A stretch of 64,000 bases of DNA, from the NCBI GenBank assembly GCA_022376925.1, contig JAIOJX010000004.1, forward strand, positions 4,278,001 through 4,342,000. The letters run 5' to 3'. How positions within the stretch are numbered: position 1 is the first letter of the stretch; the number at the start of each line of letters is the position of its first letter. This stretch comes from Tragulus kanchil. Lineage: Eukaryota > Chordata > Mammalia > Artiodactyla > Tragulidae. Shown one piece after another: positions 1 through 11,257 of this stretch. The notes under the pieces were generated by a model. The model saw only the letters and a program-made list of their open reading frames with translations. It did no database searches and was not told where the DNA came from. A program made the position numbers and the translations under genes.

Positions 1-1359
1 GTCTCCCTGGAAATATGTTATCATACTTTAATAATATAAACAATTAAAATATTTTAAAAAGAAGAAACAGTAGTACATACATACAATGGAGCATTACTCA
101 GCCATAAAATGAGTGAAACAACTACCATTGCAGCAACAAGGATGGACCAAAAGGTTCTCAGAGCCAGTGATAGAAGTCAGACAAAATGACAAACAGGGTA
201 TCACTTATATAAGGCTTAATAACTTTTCAATCGGGAAAAAGGCTTGAAACTTTTAATCCAATTTGAGAAAACAGAAATACTATGATGTAAAAAAACCCAG
301 GAAATTAACAAGTGATATAGTATTATTAACTAAAGTACAGGTTTAGTTCAAATTTCACTCATTTTTAGGCCAGTGGACATTATTTGTGGTCATACCTTAT
401 TCAAGACTCTACATTGTATTTAACTGCAGTGAACTGTTTCAAATGCATGAGACAAATTCTGCTCAAGTCTCTGTTCATTTTTATTCTATTACAAGTATCT
501 TCTATTTTCCCTTGTTATGGCCTCTTAGATACACACATCATTTAAAAGTGGATATGTAGTTTCCAAATACATGAGATTTTCTTAAAGTTTCTTTAGTATT
601 ACTTTCTCATTCTGATACTAATTTCTCATTCAAATGCATTCTTCTCTGAAATTGCCCTCTGTGTTTTTTCAGTTTAACTTTATGGAGGCTTTGGATGGTT
701 AAGTCCAAGATCTCTTTTGGTAAATGTTACTTCACACTTGAAAATGTGTGGGATATTTTCAAATATCTTTTGATATTCCTTTCTAATATAATTCCACACT
801 GATTAGAGAACTGACTCATACGATTTCAAAACCTTTAGACCATGAAGTTTTTCAACCTTGTTTTATGTCCCTGGATATATTCCAATGTCTCCTAGTTTAC
901 AGTATAGGGGAACTTGAATAGAATTGTATCCTACTGTGGTGTGAAAATGGTATAAATCTTAATTATGTTGAATTTGTTCATGGTGATTTTCAGGTCTACT
1001 ATATGTTTCAACTTCCCTGTATAGTCATTCGATTAATTGTTGAGAATATGATATAGAAACTCCAACTAAAAATAATAATTTATCTAGTTAAAAATTATTA
1101 TAATATAGAGTGGAACTATATATAAACCCTTGTTCTATATTTTCCATGTCTCCCTGGAAATATGTTATCATACTTTAATAATATAAACAATTAAAATATT
1201 TTAAAAAGAAGAAACAGTAGTACATACATACAATGGAGCATTACTCAGCCATAAAAATGAGTGAAACAACTACCATTGCAGCAACAAGGATGGACCAAAA
1301 GGTTCTCAGAGCCAGTGATAGAAGTCAGACAAAAATGACAAACAGGGTATCACTTATAT
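1..1359. repeat. Tandem duplication A (unit about 1.15 kb; first copy starts before the window)
   Basis: Positions 1-210 reappear at 1148-1359 with only single-base differences in A runs. After 210 the sequence jumps to new DNA (211-1147), whereas after 1359 it runs on smoothly into L1 3' sequence. This is what is expected if 1-210 is the end of a first copy whose start lies outside the window and 211-1359 is the complete second copy. The join at about 210/211 falls inside an L1 element. Confidence 0.85.
450..1070 (-). mobile_element. Diverged L1 ORF2 fragment, antisense
   Basis: The stretch around 700-1060 follows the antisense of the 5' half of mammalian L1 ORF2. It includes a recognisable run near 745-790 ('gtgtgggatattttcaaat') followed by the 'tttatg' and 'ctataaat'-like landmarks in the expected order. 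It is heavily mutated and has no open frame. The ends are not sharp, and the subfamily cannot be named without an alignment. Confidence 0.6.
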
Positions 1360-1704
1360 GCAAAATCAAAAATGTTGCTACAGTACATTTATTATGAAAG
1401 ACTCAGAGTCACAGATACAAAAACAAACCCATAGTTACCAGAGTGGCAAGTGAGAGGAGGCTGGGAGGAATAAATTAGTAGACAGGGATCAGCATATATA
1501 CACTATTTGTAATATCTATAATAGATAATAAGAACCTAACGGATAGCATAGGGAACTCTATTCACTACTCTGCATGAACCCCTGTGTGAAAAGTATCTAA
1601 AACTGAAAGGATATAAGCATACGTTTAGCTTACTCACTTTACTGTCTGCCTGAAGATGCTACAACATTAAACACCAACTATATGCCAATAAAACTTTAAG
1701 AATA
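1200..1704 (+). mobile_element. L1-derived array, 3'-end segment (copy 0)
   Basis: Sense L1 tail. It contains 'actcagccataaaaatgag', a gcaacaaggatgga-type run, the 'aaggatataag' region and a terminal 'ccaataaaact' at about 1684-1695. It joins directly, without a long poly-A, to ORF2-type sequence starting 'atttcagaactcag'. The same join recurs at about 7,610/7,895, 14,520 and 17,810/18,075. Confidence 0.7.
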
Positions 1705-2872
1705 ATGTATTTCAGAACTCAGTCAAGGAGATGAAATGTTTCTACACTGAAAACTTGAACACACTGCTTAAGGAGGACCTAAATAAGGACCTAAATAATT
1801 TGGAAACAACCCATGATTGAATATTAGAACGCTTAGCATTGTTAAAATGACAATACTATTCAGACCAATATTAGAGATTCATCATGCCTATTCAATCTCA
1901 GAATTTCTTCATTTTTTTCCCTACTGAGACAAACATCTTATATTCATATGGAATTCCTAGGGATGTTGAAGAGACAAAATCTTCTTGCAAATGTGTGTTA
2001 GTGGATTAGCATAGACATACAGACAATGGGGATAGACTTGAGAACTCAGAAACAAACCCTCACTTCTGTTTTCACTTGATTTCTGATAGACCTGCTAAGA
2101 CTGGTCACTGGGCAAAGAACAGATCTTCCCAGGCCAGGGATCGAACCGGAGCCCCTTGCACTGCAAGGCAGTGTCTTTACCCACTGGACCACCAGGGAAG
2201 CCCCAAAGAACAGAGCTAAGAAAAGGCACTGCAAAACCCACATCTCATGTGCGGACCCTTGAGGGTGGACCTGACCTCGTAAATTCACAAAAATTAACAC
2301 AGAATGAATCAAAGCCTACAGTCTGGAGAAACACAACAGCTGTACATCTTCATGACCTAGATTTGGGTCTGTTTCCTTAAATATGAGATCAGAGGCACAG
2401 AAAATAATGCAAAATAGGTACATGGGGGGAAAAATGAAAAACTTCCATGTATCTCAGGACATTTTCAAGAGAGTGAAATAAAGAAAAAAAACCTAGAGAG
2501 TGGCAGAAAATGTTTGCACACCACAGGCCTATATACCTTGCACACCAGGTTTAATATGCTGAATATGTGAAAGACACCAACAACATGATTCAAAAATAGA
2601 TCAAAAACCTAAACAGATGGACAATGGCACATGAGAAGATGCTCAGCATCACTCATTATTAGAGAAATGGAGATCAGAACTACATTGAGATACCATGTTA
2701 CATAAATTAGAATGGCCATCATCAAAAAATCTACAAACACTAAATGCTGGAGAGGATGCAGAGAAGAAGGAACTCTCCCACACCATTGGTGGGAATATAA
2801 ATAGGTACAACCATGATGAAGAAGAATATGGAGTTTCCTTAAAAAATTATGTATAGAGCCATCATATAGACA
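1705..2872 (+). mobile_element. L1-derived array unit, copy 1 (interrupted)
   Basis: ORF2-derived sequence in L1 order: 'gaaaacttgaacacactgc' (1749), the 'caatactattcagaccaat' region, 'gaactcagaaacaaaccct' (2041), then the 'acatgagaagatgctcagc' block (2628) and 'gtttccttaaaaaattatg' (2834). It stops at about 2872, where a younger L1 has inserted, and its tail resumes at about 7145. A CHR-type SINE sits at 2123-2203. With insertions removed the unit is about 1.55 kb. There is no open frame. Confidence 0.65.
2123..2203 (-). mobile_element. CHR-type tRNA-Glu SINE fragment
   Basis: Antisense SINE head ending 'ccaccagggaagcccc'. The 10-bp sequence caaagaacag flanks it on both sides (2113-2122 and 2204-2213), a perfect target-site duplication that marks a genuine retroposition event. 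Confidence 0.85.
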
Positions 2873-3436
2873 AATGAACACGAAAGCACAACTGTTCAAA
2901 ACTTACGGGATGCAGCAAAAGCAGTTCTAAGAGGGAAGTTTGTAGCAATACAATCTTACCTCAAGACACAAGAAAACTCTCAAATAAACAACCTAACCTT
3001 ACACCTAAAACAACTAGAGAAAGAAGAATCTAAATAAAACCTAAGGTTAGCAGAAGGAAGAAAATCATAAAGATCAGAGAAGAAATAAATGAAATAAAGA
3101 AAATAATTGCAAAGATAAAGAAACTAAAAGCTGAGTCTTTGAAAAAATAAACAAGATTGATAAACTTTTTGCCAGACTCATCAAGAAAAAAGGCAGAGGA
3201 CTCAAATCAGTAAAATTGGAAATGAAAAAGGAGAAGTTATAACTGACTTCACAGGAATACCAGGAATCATAAGAGACTACTAAGAACAGCTGTATGCCAA
3301 TAAAATGGACAACCTGGAAGAAAAGGACAATTTCTTAGAGAGGTACAGTGTCCCTTGATTGAGCCAGGAAGAAATAGAAAATAGGAACAGATCCATCACA
3401 AGCAATGAAATTGAAACCATGATTAAAAACCTCCCA

Positions 3437-3666
3437 GGGCTTCCCTGGTGGTCCAGTGGGTAAGGACACTGCCTTGCAGTGCAAGGAGCGCTGGTTTGAT
3501 CCCTGGCCTGGGAATATCCCATATGCTGCGTCTAACTACCGAGCCAGCACTCTGGAGTGACAGAGGCCACTGCATGGGAGGCCCACACAGGCCAAAAGAA
3601 CAAAGATGGATGAAAATAGATAAATGAGAGACCAATAGAAGTAGCTTTAAAAAAGGGGAAAAAAGC
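3437..3666 (+). mobile_element. CHR-type tRNA-Glu SINE inserted in L1 ORF2
   Basis: Starts 'gggcttccctggtggtcc' and ends in the 'gaccaatagaag' tail followed by an A-rich stretch. It is flanked by acctccca at 3429-3436 and 3667-3674, a target-site duplication of at least 8 bp. Removing it restores continuous L1 ORF2 sequence. Confidence 0.9.
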
Positions 3667-4258
3667 ACCTCCCAATAAACAAAAGTCCAGGACCTGACGG
3701 CTTCACAGGTCAATTTTATCCAACACTTATCCTTCTGAAACTGTTCTAGAAAGTCACAGAGGAGGGAAAACTTCTCAACTCTTTTTATGAAGCCACCATC
3801 TCCTTGATACCAAAGCCAGACAAAGATACCACAAAAAAAGAAAATTAAAGGGCAATATCACTGATGAACATAGATGCAAAAATCCTCAACAAAATACTAG
3901 CAATCCATATCCAACAATTCATTAAAAAGTTCATACACCATGACCAGGTGGGATTCATGCCAGGGATGCAAGAATTTTTCTATGTCTGTAAATCAATTGA
4001 TGTGATATATGATATCAACAACTTGAAGAATAAAAAACATATGATCATCTTAATAGGTGCATAAAAGCCTTTTGACAAAATTCAGCACCCATTTATGACA
4101 AAAAAACAACTCTCCAGAAAGTGGGCATAGAGGGTACACACCTCGACATGATAAAGGCCATATATGACAAACCTACAGCTAGCATCATACTCAATGACGA
4201 AAAGCTGGAAGCATTCTCTCTAAGGAACAAGACAAGGATGTCTACTCTCACCACTTTT

Positions 4259-4769
4259 TGTCCAGGATCGCGGGGCGGCCCGGCCACATCCTATAGCCTC
4301 CTTACGTGAATGCTGCAATGCGCCACTTAAAATGGCGCCTAGCGGAGCCTTTCACGCATGAGCCCTGGCTGCACTTTGCAGCCTCCAGTTTAGGAGCATC
4401 GTCATGTTTGCACAAAGATGGCGCCTGGTGGATGTGGGGGGGGGGGGGTGGTTTAAGGCGTGTACATATTGCTCTGATAGGTTGTTCCTAGTTTCCGTGC
4501 TCGTGATCAGTGCATGCTTCCCTTGCATTCCTATGGGGTCGGAAGAGCGTGTGCATCTGACCTTTTACATGATTGGCTTATGAGTAGCTCCTTCCTGTTT
4601 CTGTGTAGTATAAATACCCCCTTGTTTAAGCAATAAAACGAGACTTGATCAGACTCCTACCTTGTCTGCATTTCTCATGTCTCTTGTCCTCTCAATTCCC
4701 ACTCCCCCTCTTTAGGGCCTGCGTTGGCGAATCCTAGGTCTGCGCTGAGGAAGCCTGTGGGTCGGGACA
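4259..4769 (+). mobile_element. Solo LTR of an endogenous retrovirus, class II-like
   Basis: A 511-bp GC-rich insert in L1 ORF2. It begins TGTCC and ends GGACA, short inverted ends of the kind typical of retroviral LTRs. It is flanked by the 6-bp direct repeat actttt (4253-4258 and 4770-4775). A 6-bp target duplication is usual for class II (ERVK/beta-like) elements. It carries a TATA-like box (gtataaatac, about 4608) and a polyadenylation signal (caataaaa, about 4629). No internal viral genes are present, as expected after LTR-LTR recombination. A G run of about 13 lies near 4437-4449. Assignment to a named family needs a Repbase or Dfam search. Confidence 0.88.
4608..4617 (+). promoter_or_regulatory. 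TATA-like box of the solo LTR
   Basis: gtataaatac lies about 350 bp into the LTR and about 20 bp before its AATAAA signal. This position fits the U3/R layout of a retroviral LTR. Whether it is still active is unknown. Confidence 0.5.
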
Positions 4770-6685
4770 ACTTTTGTTCAACATAGTTCTGGAAGTCCTC
4801 ACTACAGCAATCATAGAAGAAAAAGAAGTAAAGGTAATCTAAATCGGAAAAGAAGAAGTTAAACTGTCACTGTTTGCAGATTATATAGAAGATCCTAAAG
4901 ATGCTACCAGAAACCTGCTGGAACTCATCAATTAATTTAGTAAGGTTGCAGGTTACAAAATTAATTAATACACAGGAATCTGTTGCATTTCTGTACAGTA
5001 ATAATGAAAGATCAGAAAGAGAAATTCAAGAATCAGTTCCATTTACCATTGCATCAAAAGAATAAAATGCCTAAGAATAAACCTCCCTAGGGAGACAAAA
5101 GACCTGTACTCCCAAAATTATAAGGTGCTGTGAAAGCAATCAAAGAAGGCATAAACGTATGGAAAGATATACCATGTTCTTGGATTAAAAGAATCAATAT
5201 CATCAAAATGACTACACTACCCAAGACAATCTACAGATTTAATGCAATCTCTATCAAATTACCAATGGCAATTTTCAAAGATCTAGAACAAAAAACCCAA
5301 GAATTTGAATGGAAACACAAGAGCAATCTTGAAAAATAAAAACAGAGCTGGAAGAATCAGGCTCCCTGACTTCAGATGATACTACAAAGCTATAGTTATC
5401 AAGACAGTATGATAATGGCACAGAAACAGAAATATAGATCAAAGGAACAGGATAGAAAATCCAGAAATAAGCCCTTGCACCTACAGTCAATGAATCCATG
5501 ACAAAGGAGGCAAGACTACATAACGTTAGAAAGACAGTCTCTTCAACAGATGGTGCTGCGAAAACTGGACAACCACATGTAAAAGAAAGAAATTAGATCT
5601 TTCCTTAACTCCATACACAAAAATAAGCTCAAAATGGATTAGAGACCTAAATGTTAGACCAGACACTATAAAACTCTTAGAGGAAAACATAGGCAGAACA
5701 CTCTCTGACATAAATCACATCAAAATATTTTTAAATCTCTTTTCCAGAATAATGGAAATAAATGCAAAAGTAAACAAATTCAAAAGCTTTTGCACAACAA
5801 AGGAAACAATAAATCAAACAGAAAGATAACCCACAGATTGGGAGAAAAGTATTTGTAAATGATATGACTGATAAGGGACTAGTCTCCAAAATTTACAAAC
5901 AGCTTACGCACTTAATAGCATCAAAACAAACAACGCACTCAAAAAGTGGGCAGAAGACCATAGACATTTCTCTAAAGATGACATGCAGATGGCCAACAGA
6001 CACATGAAAAGATGTTCAAAATCGCTAGTTATTAGAGAAATGCAAATTAAAACTACAATGAGATACCACCTTACACCCATCAGAATGGCTATCATCAAAA
6101 ACTCCACAAAGGACAAATGCTGGAGAGGGTGTGGAGAGAAGGGAACCCTCCTGCTGCACCGTTGGTGGGGATGTAAATTGGTAGAACTCCTATGGAGAAC
6201 AGGATGGAGGTTCCTTAAAAAACTAAACATTGAGCCACCATGACTCTGCAGTCCCACTCCTGGGCATATATCCAGAGAAAAACATGGCCAAAGAGATGCA
6301 TGCACCCCAGTGTTCACCGCAGCACTGTTTACAATAGCCGAGACTTGGAAACAACCTAAAGGCCCATCAGTAGAGGAATGGATAAAGAAGATGTGGTATA
6401 TATATCCACAATGGAATATTATTCAGCCATCAAATAGAAGAAAATAAGGTCATTTTGCAGCAATACAGATAGACCTCGAGAGTGTCATACTGAGTGAAGG
6501 AAGTCAGACAGGGAAAGAGAAGTTTCATATGACATCCCTTATATGTGGATTCTAAAAAGAAATAATACAAATAAACTTACTTACAAAATAGAAAGAGATT
6601 CACAAGGAACTCGTGGATGGGGGGAAGTGACAGTTAAGGACTTTGGGAAGGTAATGTACACCCTGCTGTATTTAAAATGGATAAC

Positions 6686-6956
6686 TGGGCTTCCCTGATG
6701 GTTCAGTGGGTAAAGAGCCCTCCTTGTAGTACAAGGGGCACCACTTCAAACTCTGGCCCGGGAAGATCCCACATGCCAAGGAGCAGCTGCGTTGGTGTCT
6801 CCAATTATGAGCCAGTGCTCTGGAGTGCATTAGAGCTGGTGCTCTGCAGCGAGAGAGGCCACTGTGATGGGAGGCCCACACAGGCCAAAGAATAAAGATG
6901 GATGAAAAATAAGCGGTGACTTAGAGGCAAAAAGATACATTTAAAAAAAATAATAT
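6686..6956 (+). mobile_element. CHR-type SINE in L1 3' UTR
   Basis: Sense SINE beginning 'gggcttccctgatggttc' with an A-rich tail (to about 6956). Flanks are aaaatggataac (6674-6685) and aaaatagataac (6957-6968), a 12-bp target-site duplication with one mismatch. L1 3' UTR sequence continues afterwards. Confidence 0.85.
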
Positions 6957-7144
6957 TAAAATAGATAACCAACAAAAATCTACTGTACAGCACATGGAAC
7001 GCTGCTCAGTGTTAGTGCTAGCCTGGGTGGAGGGGAGTTTGAGAGAGAATGGGTGCACGTGTACGCATGGCTGAGCCCCCTTGCTGTCCACCTGAAACTA
7101 TGAGAACACTGTTAACTGGCTCTACTCAATATAAAAGAAAAGGT

Positions 7145-7611
7145 TTAAAGGTAAAAACCGATAAATAAATAAGTGAAGTACTGCTGTTTGTAGTAACATG
7201 GATGGACCAGAGATTCTCTTACAATGAAACATTAAGTCAGATCAAAAGAGAATCATTTGGTATCTCTTTATGGAGAATCTAAAAAGATGATTCAAATGAA
7301 CTTCATGAGAAAACATGGTTACCAAAGAGGAACGTGAGAGGGTGGTGGGGAGAATAAATCAGGAGATTGGGATCAACATAGATACACTACTATACACACA
7401 GAACTAATAGGGGCCCCCCATACAGCACAGGGAGCTCTACTCAATATTTTGTATTAATCTATATGGGGAAAGAATCCAAAATAGAGCAGATATATGTATA
7501 TGTATAACTGATTCACTTACCAGTGCTTATTTACCAATTCTCTTCAGGTGGTATACACCTGAATCTGGTACAACATTGTTAACCATCTATTCTCCAAGAT
7601 ATTAAAATATT
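7145..7611 (+). mobile_element. L1-derived array unit, copy 1 tail (3' end)
   Basis: Resumes the older L1 copy after the young L1. It shows 'agtaacatggatggaccag', the 'ggagattgggatcaac' run and the terminal 'caacattgttaaccatc' sequence. It ends in A-rich DNA and is followed by a SINE and then by the next unit's ORF2 start. Confidence 0.65.
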
Positions 7612-7890
7612 TTTAAGGGACTTTTCTGGTGTGCAGTGAATAAGAATCTGCCTACCAATGCTGGGGATACAGATCTGACCCTGGTCCAGGAAGATTCCAC
7701 ATGCTGTGGAGCAATTAAGGCCGTGCCCCACAGCTACTGGAGACCACAAGCCTAGAGCCTGCGCTTCGCAGCAGAAGAAGCCCTGCATGAGAAGCCTGTG
7801 CCCCACAAGGAAACAGAGCCTCCTTGCTGCAACAAGAAGAAGCTGGCGCAGAAATGAAGAGCCAGTGCAACCATAAATAAATCATTTAAA
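7612..7890 (+). mobile_element. CHR-type long SINE
   Basis: Degenerate SINE head ('gacttttctggtgtgcagtg') followed by tandem-like 'gagcctgcgctt' and 'gaagccctgcatgagaagcc' modules and a 'cataaataaatc' tail. Its second copy at 8805-9084 is part of duplication B. Confidence 0.75.
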
Positions 7891-8035
7891 AATAAAATAT
7901 TTCAGAATTCAATTGAAGAGATGAAAGGTTTCTACCCTGAAAACTCTAAAACATTGCTTACAGAGGACCTAAAATGAATAGAAGATATCCCAATTTGAAG
8001 ATTAGAACACTTAACAGTGTTCAAAGAACACCACC

Positions 8036-8390
8036 AGGGCTTGCCTGGTAGCTCAGTGGTAAAGAGTACACCTGCCAATGCAGGAGACATGGGTTTAATC
8101 CCTGATCCGGGAGGATCCCACATGCCGTAGAGCAACTAAGCCCATGAGCTGCAACTATGGAGCCTGTGGTCTAGAGCCTCGGAGCAACTATTGAGCCCAT
8201 GGGCCGCAACTACTGAAGCCTGTGAGCCCTAGAGCCCGAGTTCCACAACTAGAGGAGTCACCGCAACAAGAAGCCTGCTCACCTCAACTAGAGAGTAGCC
8301 CCCACTCCCTGCAACTAGAGAAGAGCCTGCAGCAGCAGTAAAAACCCAGAATAGCCAAAAAAAGAAAAAGAAAATGGGGTCTCATTTAAA
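8036..8390 (+). mobile_element. CHR-type long SINE
   Basis: Begins 'gggcttgcctggtagctcag' and carries the full run of 'gcaactactgaagcctgtg' modules, ending in 'gaatagccaaaaaaag' and an A-rich tail. It interrupts L1 array copy 2. The second occurrence at 9228-9583 belongs to duplication B. Confidence 0.85.
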
Positions 8391-8804
8391 AAGAAATAAC
8401 AATACCATCTAGAACAATACACAGATTCAATTTGATTCCAGAATTTCCTACTTTGCTGTTTTTTTTCAAACTGGGGAACAAAACCTAATATTCATATGAT
8501 ATGTCAAGAAATGCTGAATGGCCAAAATAATCTTGCAAAAATATGTTACTGCATTCTCATAGACACACAGATCATGGAATAGACTTGGAACTCAGAACCA
8601 AAGGGGCCCCCATACAGCACAGGGAGCTCTACTCAATATTTTGTATTAATCTATATGGGGAAAGAATCCAAAATAGAGCAGATATATGTATATGTATAAC
8701 TGATTCACTTACCAGTGCTTATTTACCAATTCTCTTCAGGTGGTATACACCTGAATCTGGTACAACATTGTTAACCATCTATTCTCCAAGATATTAAAAT
8801 ATTT

Positions 8805-9084
8805 TTAAGGGACTTTTCTGGTGTGCAGTGAATAAGAATCTGCCTACCAATGCTGGGGATACAGATCTGACCCTGGTCCAGGAAGATTCCACATGCTGTG
8901 GAGCAATTAAGGCCGTGCCCCACAGCTACTGGAGACCACAAGCCTAGAGCCTGCGCTTCGCAGCAGAAGAAGCCCTGCATGAGAAGCCTGTGCCCCACAA
9001 GGAAACAGAGCCTCCCTTGCTGCAACAAGAAGAAGCTGGCGCAGAAATGAAGAGCCAGTGCAACCATAAATAAATCATTTAAAA
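8805..9084 (+). mobile_element. CHR-type long SINE (duplicate of 7612-7890)
   Basis: Near-identical copy generated by duplication B. It is not an independent insertion. Confidence 0.8.
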
Positions 9085-9227
9085 ATAAAATATTTCAGAA
9101 TTCAATTGAAGAGATGAAAGGTTTCTACCCTGAAAACTCTAAAACATTGCTTACAGAGGACCTAAAATGAATAGAAGATATCCCAATTTGAAGATTAGAA
9201 CACTTAACAGTGTTCAAAGAACACCAC

Positions 9228-9583
9228 CAGGGCTTGCCTGGTAGCTCAGTGGTAAAGAGTACACCTGCCAATGCAGGAGACATGGGTTTAATCCCTGATC
9301 CGGGAGGATCCCACATGCCGTAGAGCAACTAAGCCCATGAGCTGCAACTATGGAGCCTGTGGTCTAGAGCCTCGGAGCAACTATTGAGCCCATGGGCCGC
9401 AACTACTGAAGCCTGTGAGCCCTAGAGCCCGAGTTCCACAACTAGAGGAGTCACCGCAACAAGAAGCCTGCTCACCTCAACTAGAGAGTAGCCCCCACTC
9501 CCTGCAACTAGAGAAGAGCCTGCAGCAGCAGTAAAAACCCAGAATAGCCAAAAAAAGAAAAAGAAAATGGGGTCTCATTTAAA
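9228..9583 (+). mobile_element. CHR-type long SINE (duplicate of 8036-8390)
   Basis: Near-identical copy generated by duplication B. It is not an independent insertion. Confidence 0.85.
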
Positions 9584-10304
9584 AAGAAATAACAATACCA
9601 TCTAGAACAATACACAGATTCAATTTGATTCCAGAATTTCCTACTTTGCTGTTTTTTTTCAAACTGGGGAACAAAACCTAATATTCATATGATATGTCAA
9701 GAAATGCTGAATGGCCAAAATAATCTTGCAAAAATATGTTACTGCATTCTCATAGACACACAGATCATGGAATAGACTTGGAACTCAGAACCAAACCCTC
9801 AGGCTAAGCTAAGAACTACAGGTGAAAACAGGTACACATCTTCATGACCTTGGCTTGGGTTATGGGCCTAAAACATGATGCCAAAGGCATAGGAAAAAGT
9901 TTAAATTACATACACTGCTCTTCAAAAAAATGCAAAACTTCCATGCATCACAGGACATGCTGTCAGTGTTGGTAAATCATAGGCCTGCTACGGGCTTGTG
10001 ATTCAGAATGTGCAAAGGATGCCAGCACCACCATTCAAAGTGGCCCAGAAACCTGAACAGACACTTCTCCTAAGAAGATACACAAATGGCCAACAGCACA
10101 TGAAAGGATGTTCACTACCACTAATTATTAGAGAAATGGAAATTAGAACTACAACGAGATGTCATACAGTTCAGAATAGCCAGTCTTAAAAAACAAAAAA
10201 AAAATCTATAAACAGTCATGGAGATGGTGCAGAGAAAAGGGAATCCTCTTGTGCAACTGGTGAGAATGTAAATGGGTATAAACATTAGAGAGAAAACTAT
10301 GGCG

Positions 10305-10585
10305 CTTCCCTGGTAGCTCATGGTAAAGAAGCTGCCTGCCAATGCAAGAGGCACAGGTTCGACCCCTCATCCAGGAAGATCCCACATGCTGCGGAGCAAC
10401 TAAGCCCGTGAGCCACAACTATTGAGCCCACACGCTGCAACTACTGAAGCTCCCGAGCCCTGGAGCCCATGCTCTGCAACAAGAGAAGCCAATGCAACGA
10501 GAAGCCTGCTCACTGCAACTAGAGAAAAGCCCCTATGCAGTGATGAACACCCAGAACAGCCAAAAATAAATAAATAATGTATAAA
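10305..10585 (+). mobile_element. CHR-type long SINE
   Basis: Sense element beginning 'gcgcttccctggtagctcat' with the 'cccacatgctgcggagcaac' module and a 'ccaaaaataaataaataatg' tail. It is inserted in the L1-derived unit between 'gagagaaaactatg' and 'gaatatggaacattg'. Confidence 0.85.
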
Positions 10586-10628
10586 AAAAAGAATATGGAA
10601 CATTGTTAAAAAAAAAAAAAAAAAAAAC

Positions 10629-10893
10629 TAGGGCTTCCCTGGTGGCCCAGTGGGTAAAGAGTCTGCCTTGCAGTGCAAGGGGCACCAGTTCGATCCTTGG
10701 CCCAGGAAGACCCCATGTGGCAAGGAGCGGATGGACGAGTGTGTCCAATTATGAGCCAGTGCTCTGCAACGAGAGACGTCACTGCGATGGGAGGCCCACA
10801 CAAGCTGAAGAATAAAAGATGGATGAAAAATAAATAAATAATCAATAAAAAGAGGTCGAATTTTAAAAAATTAAACAAACAAACAAACAAACA
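10629..10893 (+). mobile_element. CHR-type SINE
   Basis: Follows a poly-A run (about 10608-10627). It begins 'gggcttccctggtggcccag' and ends with 'gaggcccacacaagctgaag', an A-rich tail and (caaa)n. Its 3' half from 10747 is repeated at 11911 through duplication C. Confidence 0.85.
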
Positions 10894-11257
10894 CTATAGT
10901 AGTTAGGATCATGTTCAGGTGTGTCTAGATTTCTATCTCAAAGAAAGAAAAACATGAGACCATAAAACAAATGTAGACAGATGTTTAGAGCAACATTTTC
11001 TATAGTAAAAAAAAAAACAACAAACAAATCAAATGTTCATTAATTGGCAAATGGCTGTGTGTGTGTGTGTATATATATATATGTTTAAAAAGATGTTCAT
11101 TTTATATTACTAAATTAAAAAGCCAGTTGCAGAATATTATATAAATATTAAAGCATTAATATAAGTACAATTTACATATATTTTTCAGCTTTACTGAGGC
11201 ATAACTGACAAATAAAATTGTAAGATATTTAAAGAGTAAAAAAAAAAAAAAACTGTA
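10894..11257 (+). repeat. AT-rich, probably L1-derived, with (GT)n(AT)n
   Basis: Very AT-rich. It contains a compound microsatellite (gt)n(at)n at about 11055-11081. 'caaatgttcattaattggc' at about 11029 fits an eroded L1 3' region from array copy 2. It is repeated at about 12058-12414 in duplication C. Confidence 0.5.

Larger units (their letters stand above)
2873..7144 (+). pseudogene. 5'-truncated L1 with decayed ORF2 and 3' UTR
   Basis: LINE-1 reverse-transcriptase ORF2 relic. It starts near the end of the endonuclease domain: the frame near 2893 reads like the conserved LWDAAKAVLRGKF region of L1 ORF2. It then passes through the reverse-transcriptase and C-terminal domains to an L1 3' UTR ending at about 7135. 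The 5' UTR, ORF1 and most of the endonuclease domain are missing. Stops and frameshifts are frequent, so it cannot make protein. At 4873-4884 the catalytic FADD motif is broken: the frame reads FADY because the second Asp and the next few residues are deleted in frame. Three later insertions split it: SINEs at 3437-3666 and 6686-6956 and a solo LTR at 4259-4769. It sits inside array copy 1. Confidence 0.85.
7410..9795. repeat. Tandem duplication B (unit about 1193 bp)
   Basis: 7410-8602 is repeated at 8603-9795. Differences are a C run of 6 versus 5 near the start, and one added C near 9014. The first copy ends abruptly inside L1-derived sequence ('cagaaccaaa') and restarts inside an L1 3' UTR. 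Neither breakpoint matches an element boundary. Confidence 0.95.
7891..10302 (+). mobile_element. L1-derived array unit, copy 2, first part
   Basis: Starts 'atatttcagaattcaattg', the same ORF2 entry point as copies 1, 3 and 4. It continues through the 'aatgctgaatggccaaaat' and 'cacatcttcatgaccttgg' blocks to the 'agcacatgaaaggatgttc' region at about 10100. It is inflated by duplication B and by SINEs. No open frame survives. Confidence 0.65.

Noticed and set aside
4259..4769. Search for retroviral gag, pol or env next to the LTR
   Set aside because: The flanks on both sides are L1 ORF2 and the target duplication is intact, so it is a solo LTR without internal genes.
8036..8140. tRNA-like heads with A- and B-box-like sequence at the start of many repeats
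   Set aside because: They are the tRNA-Glu-derived heads of CHR-type and Bov-tA SINEs. None folds from the sequence into an evident intact tRNA gene.
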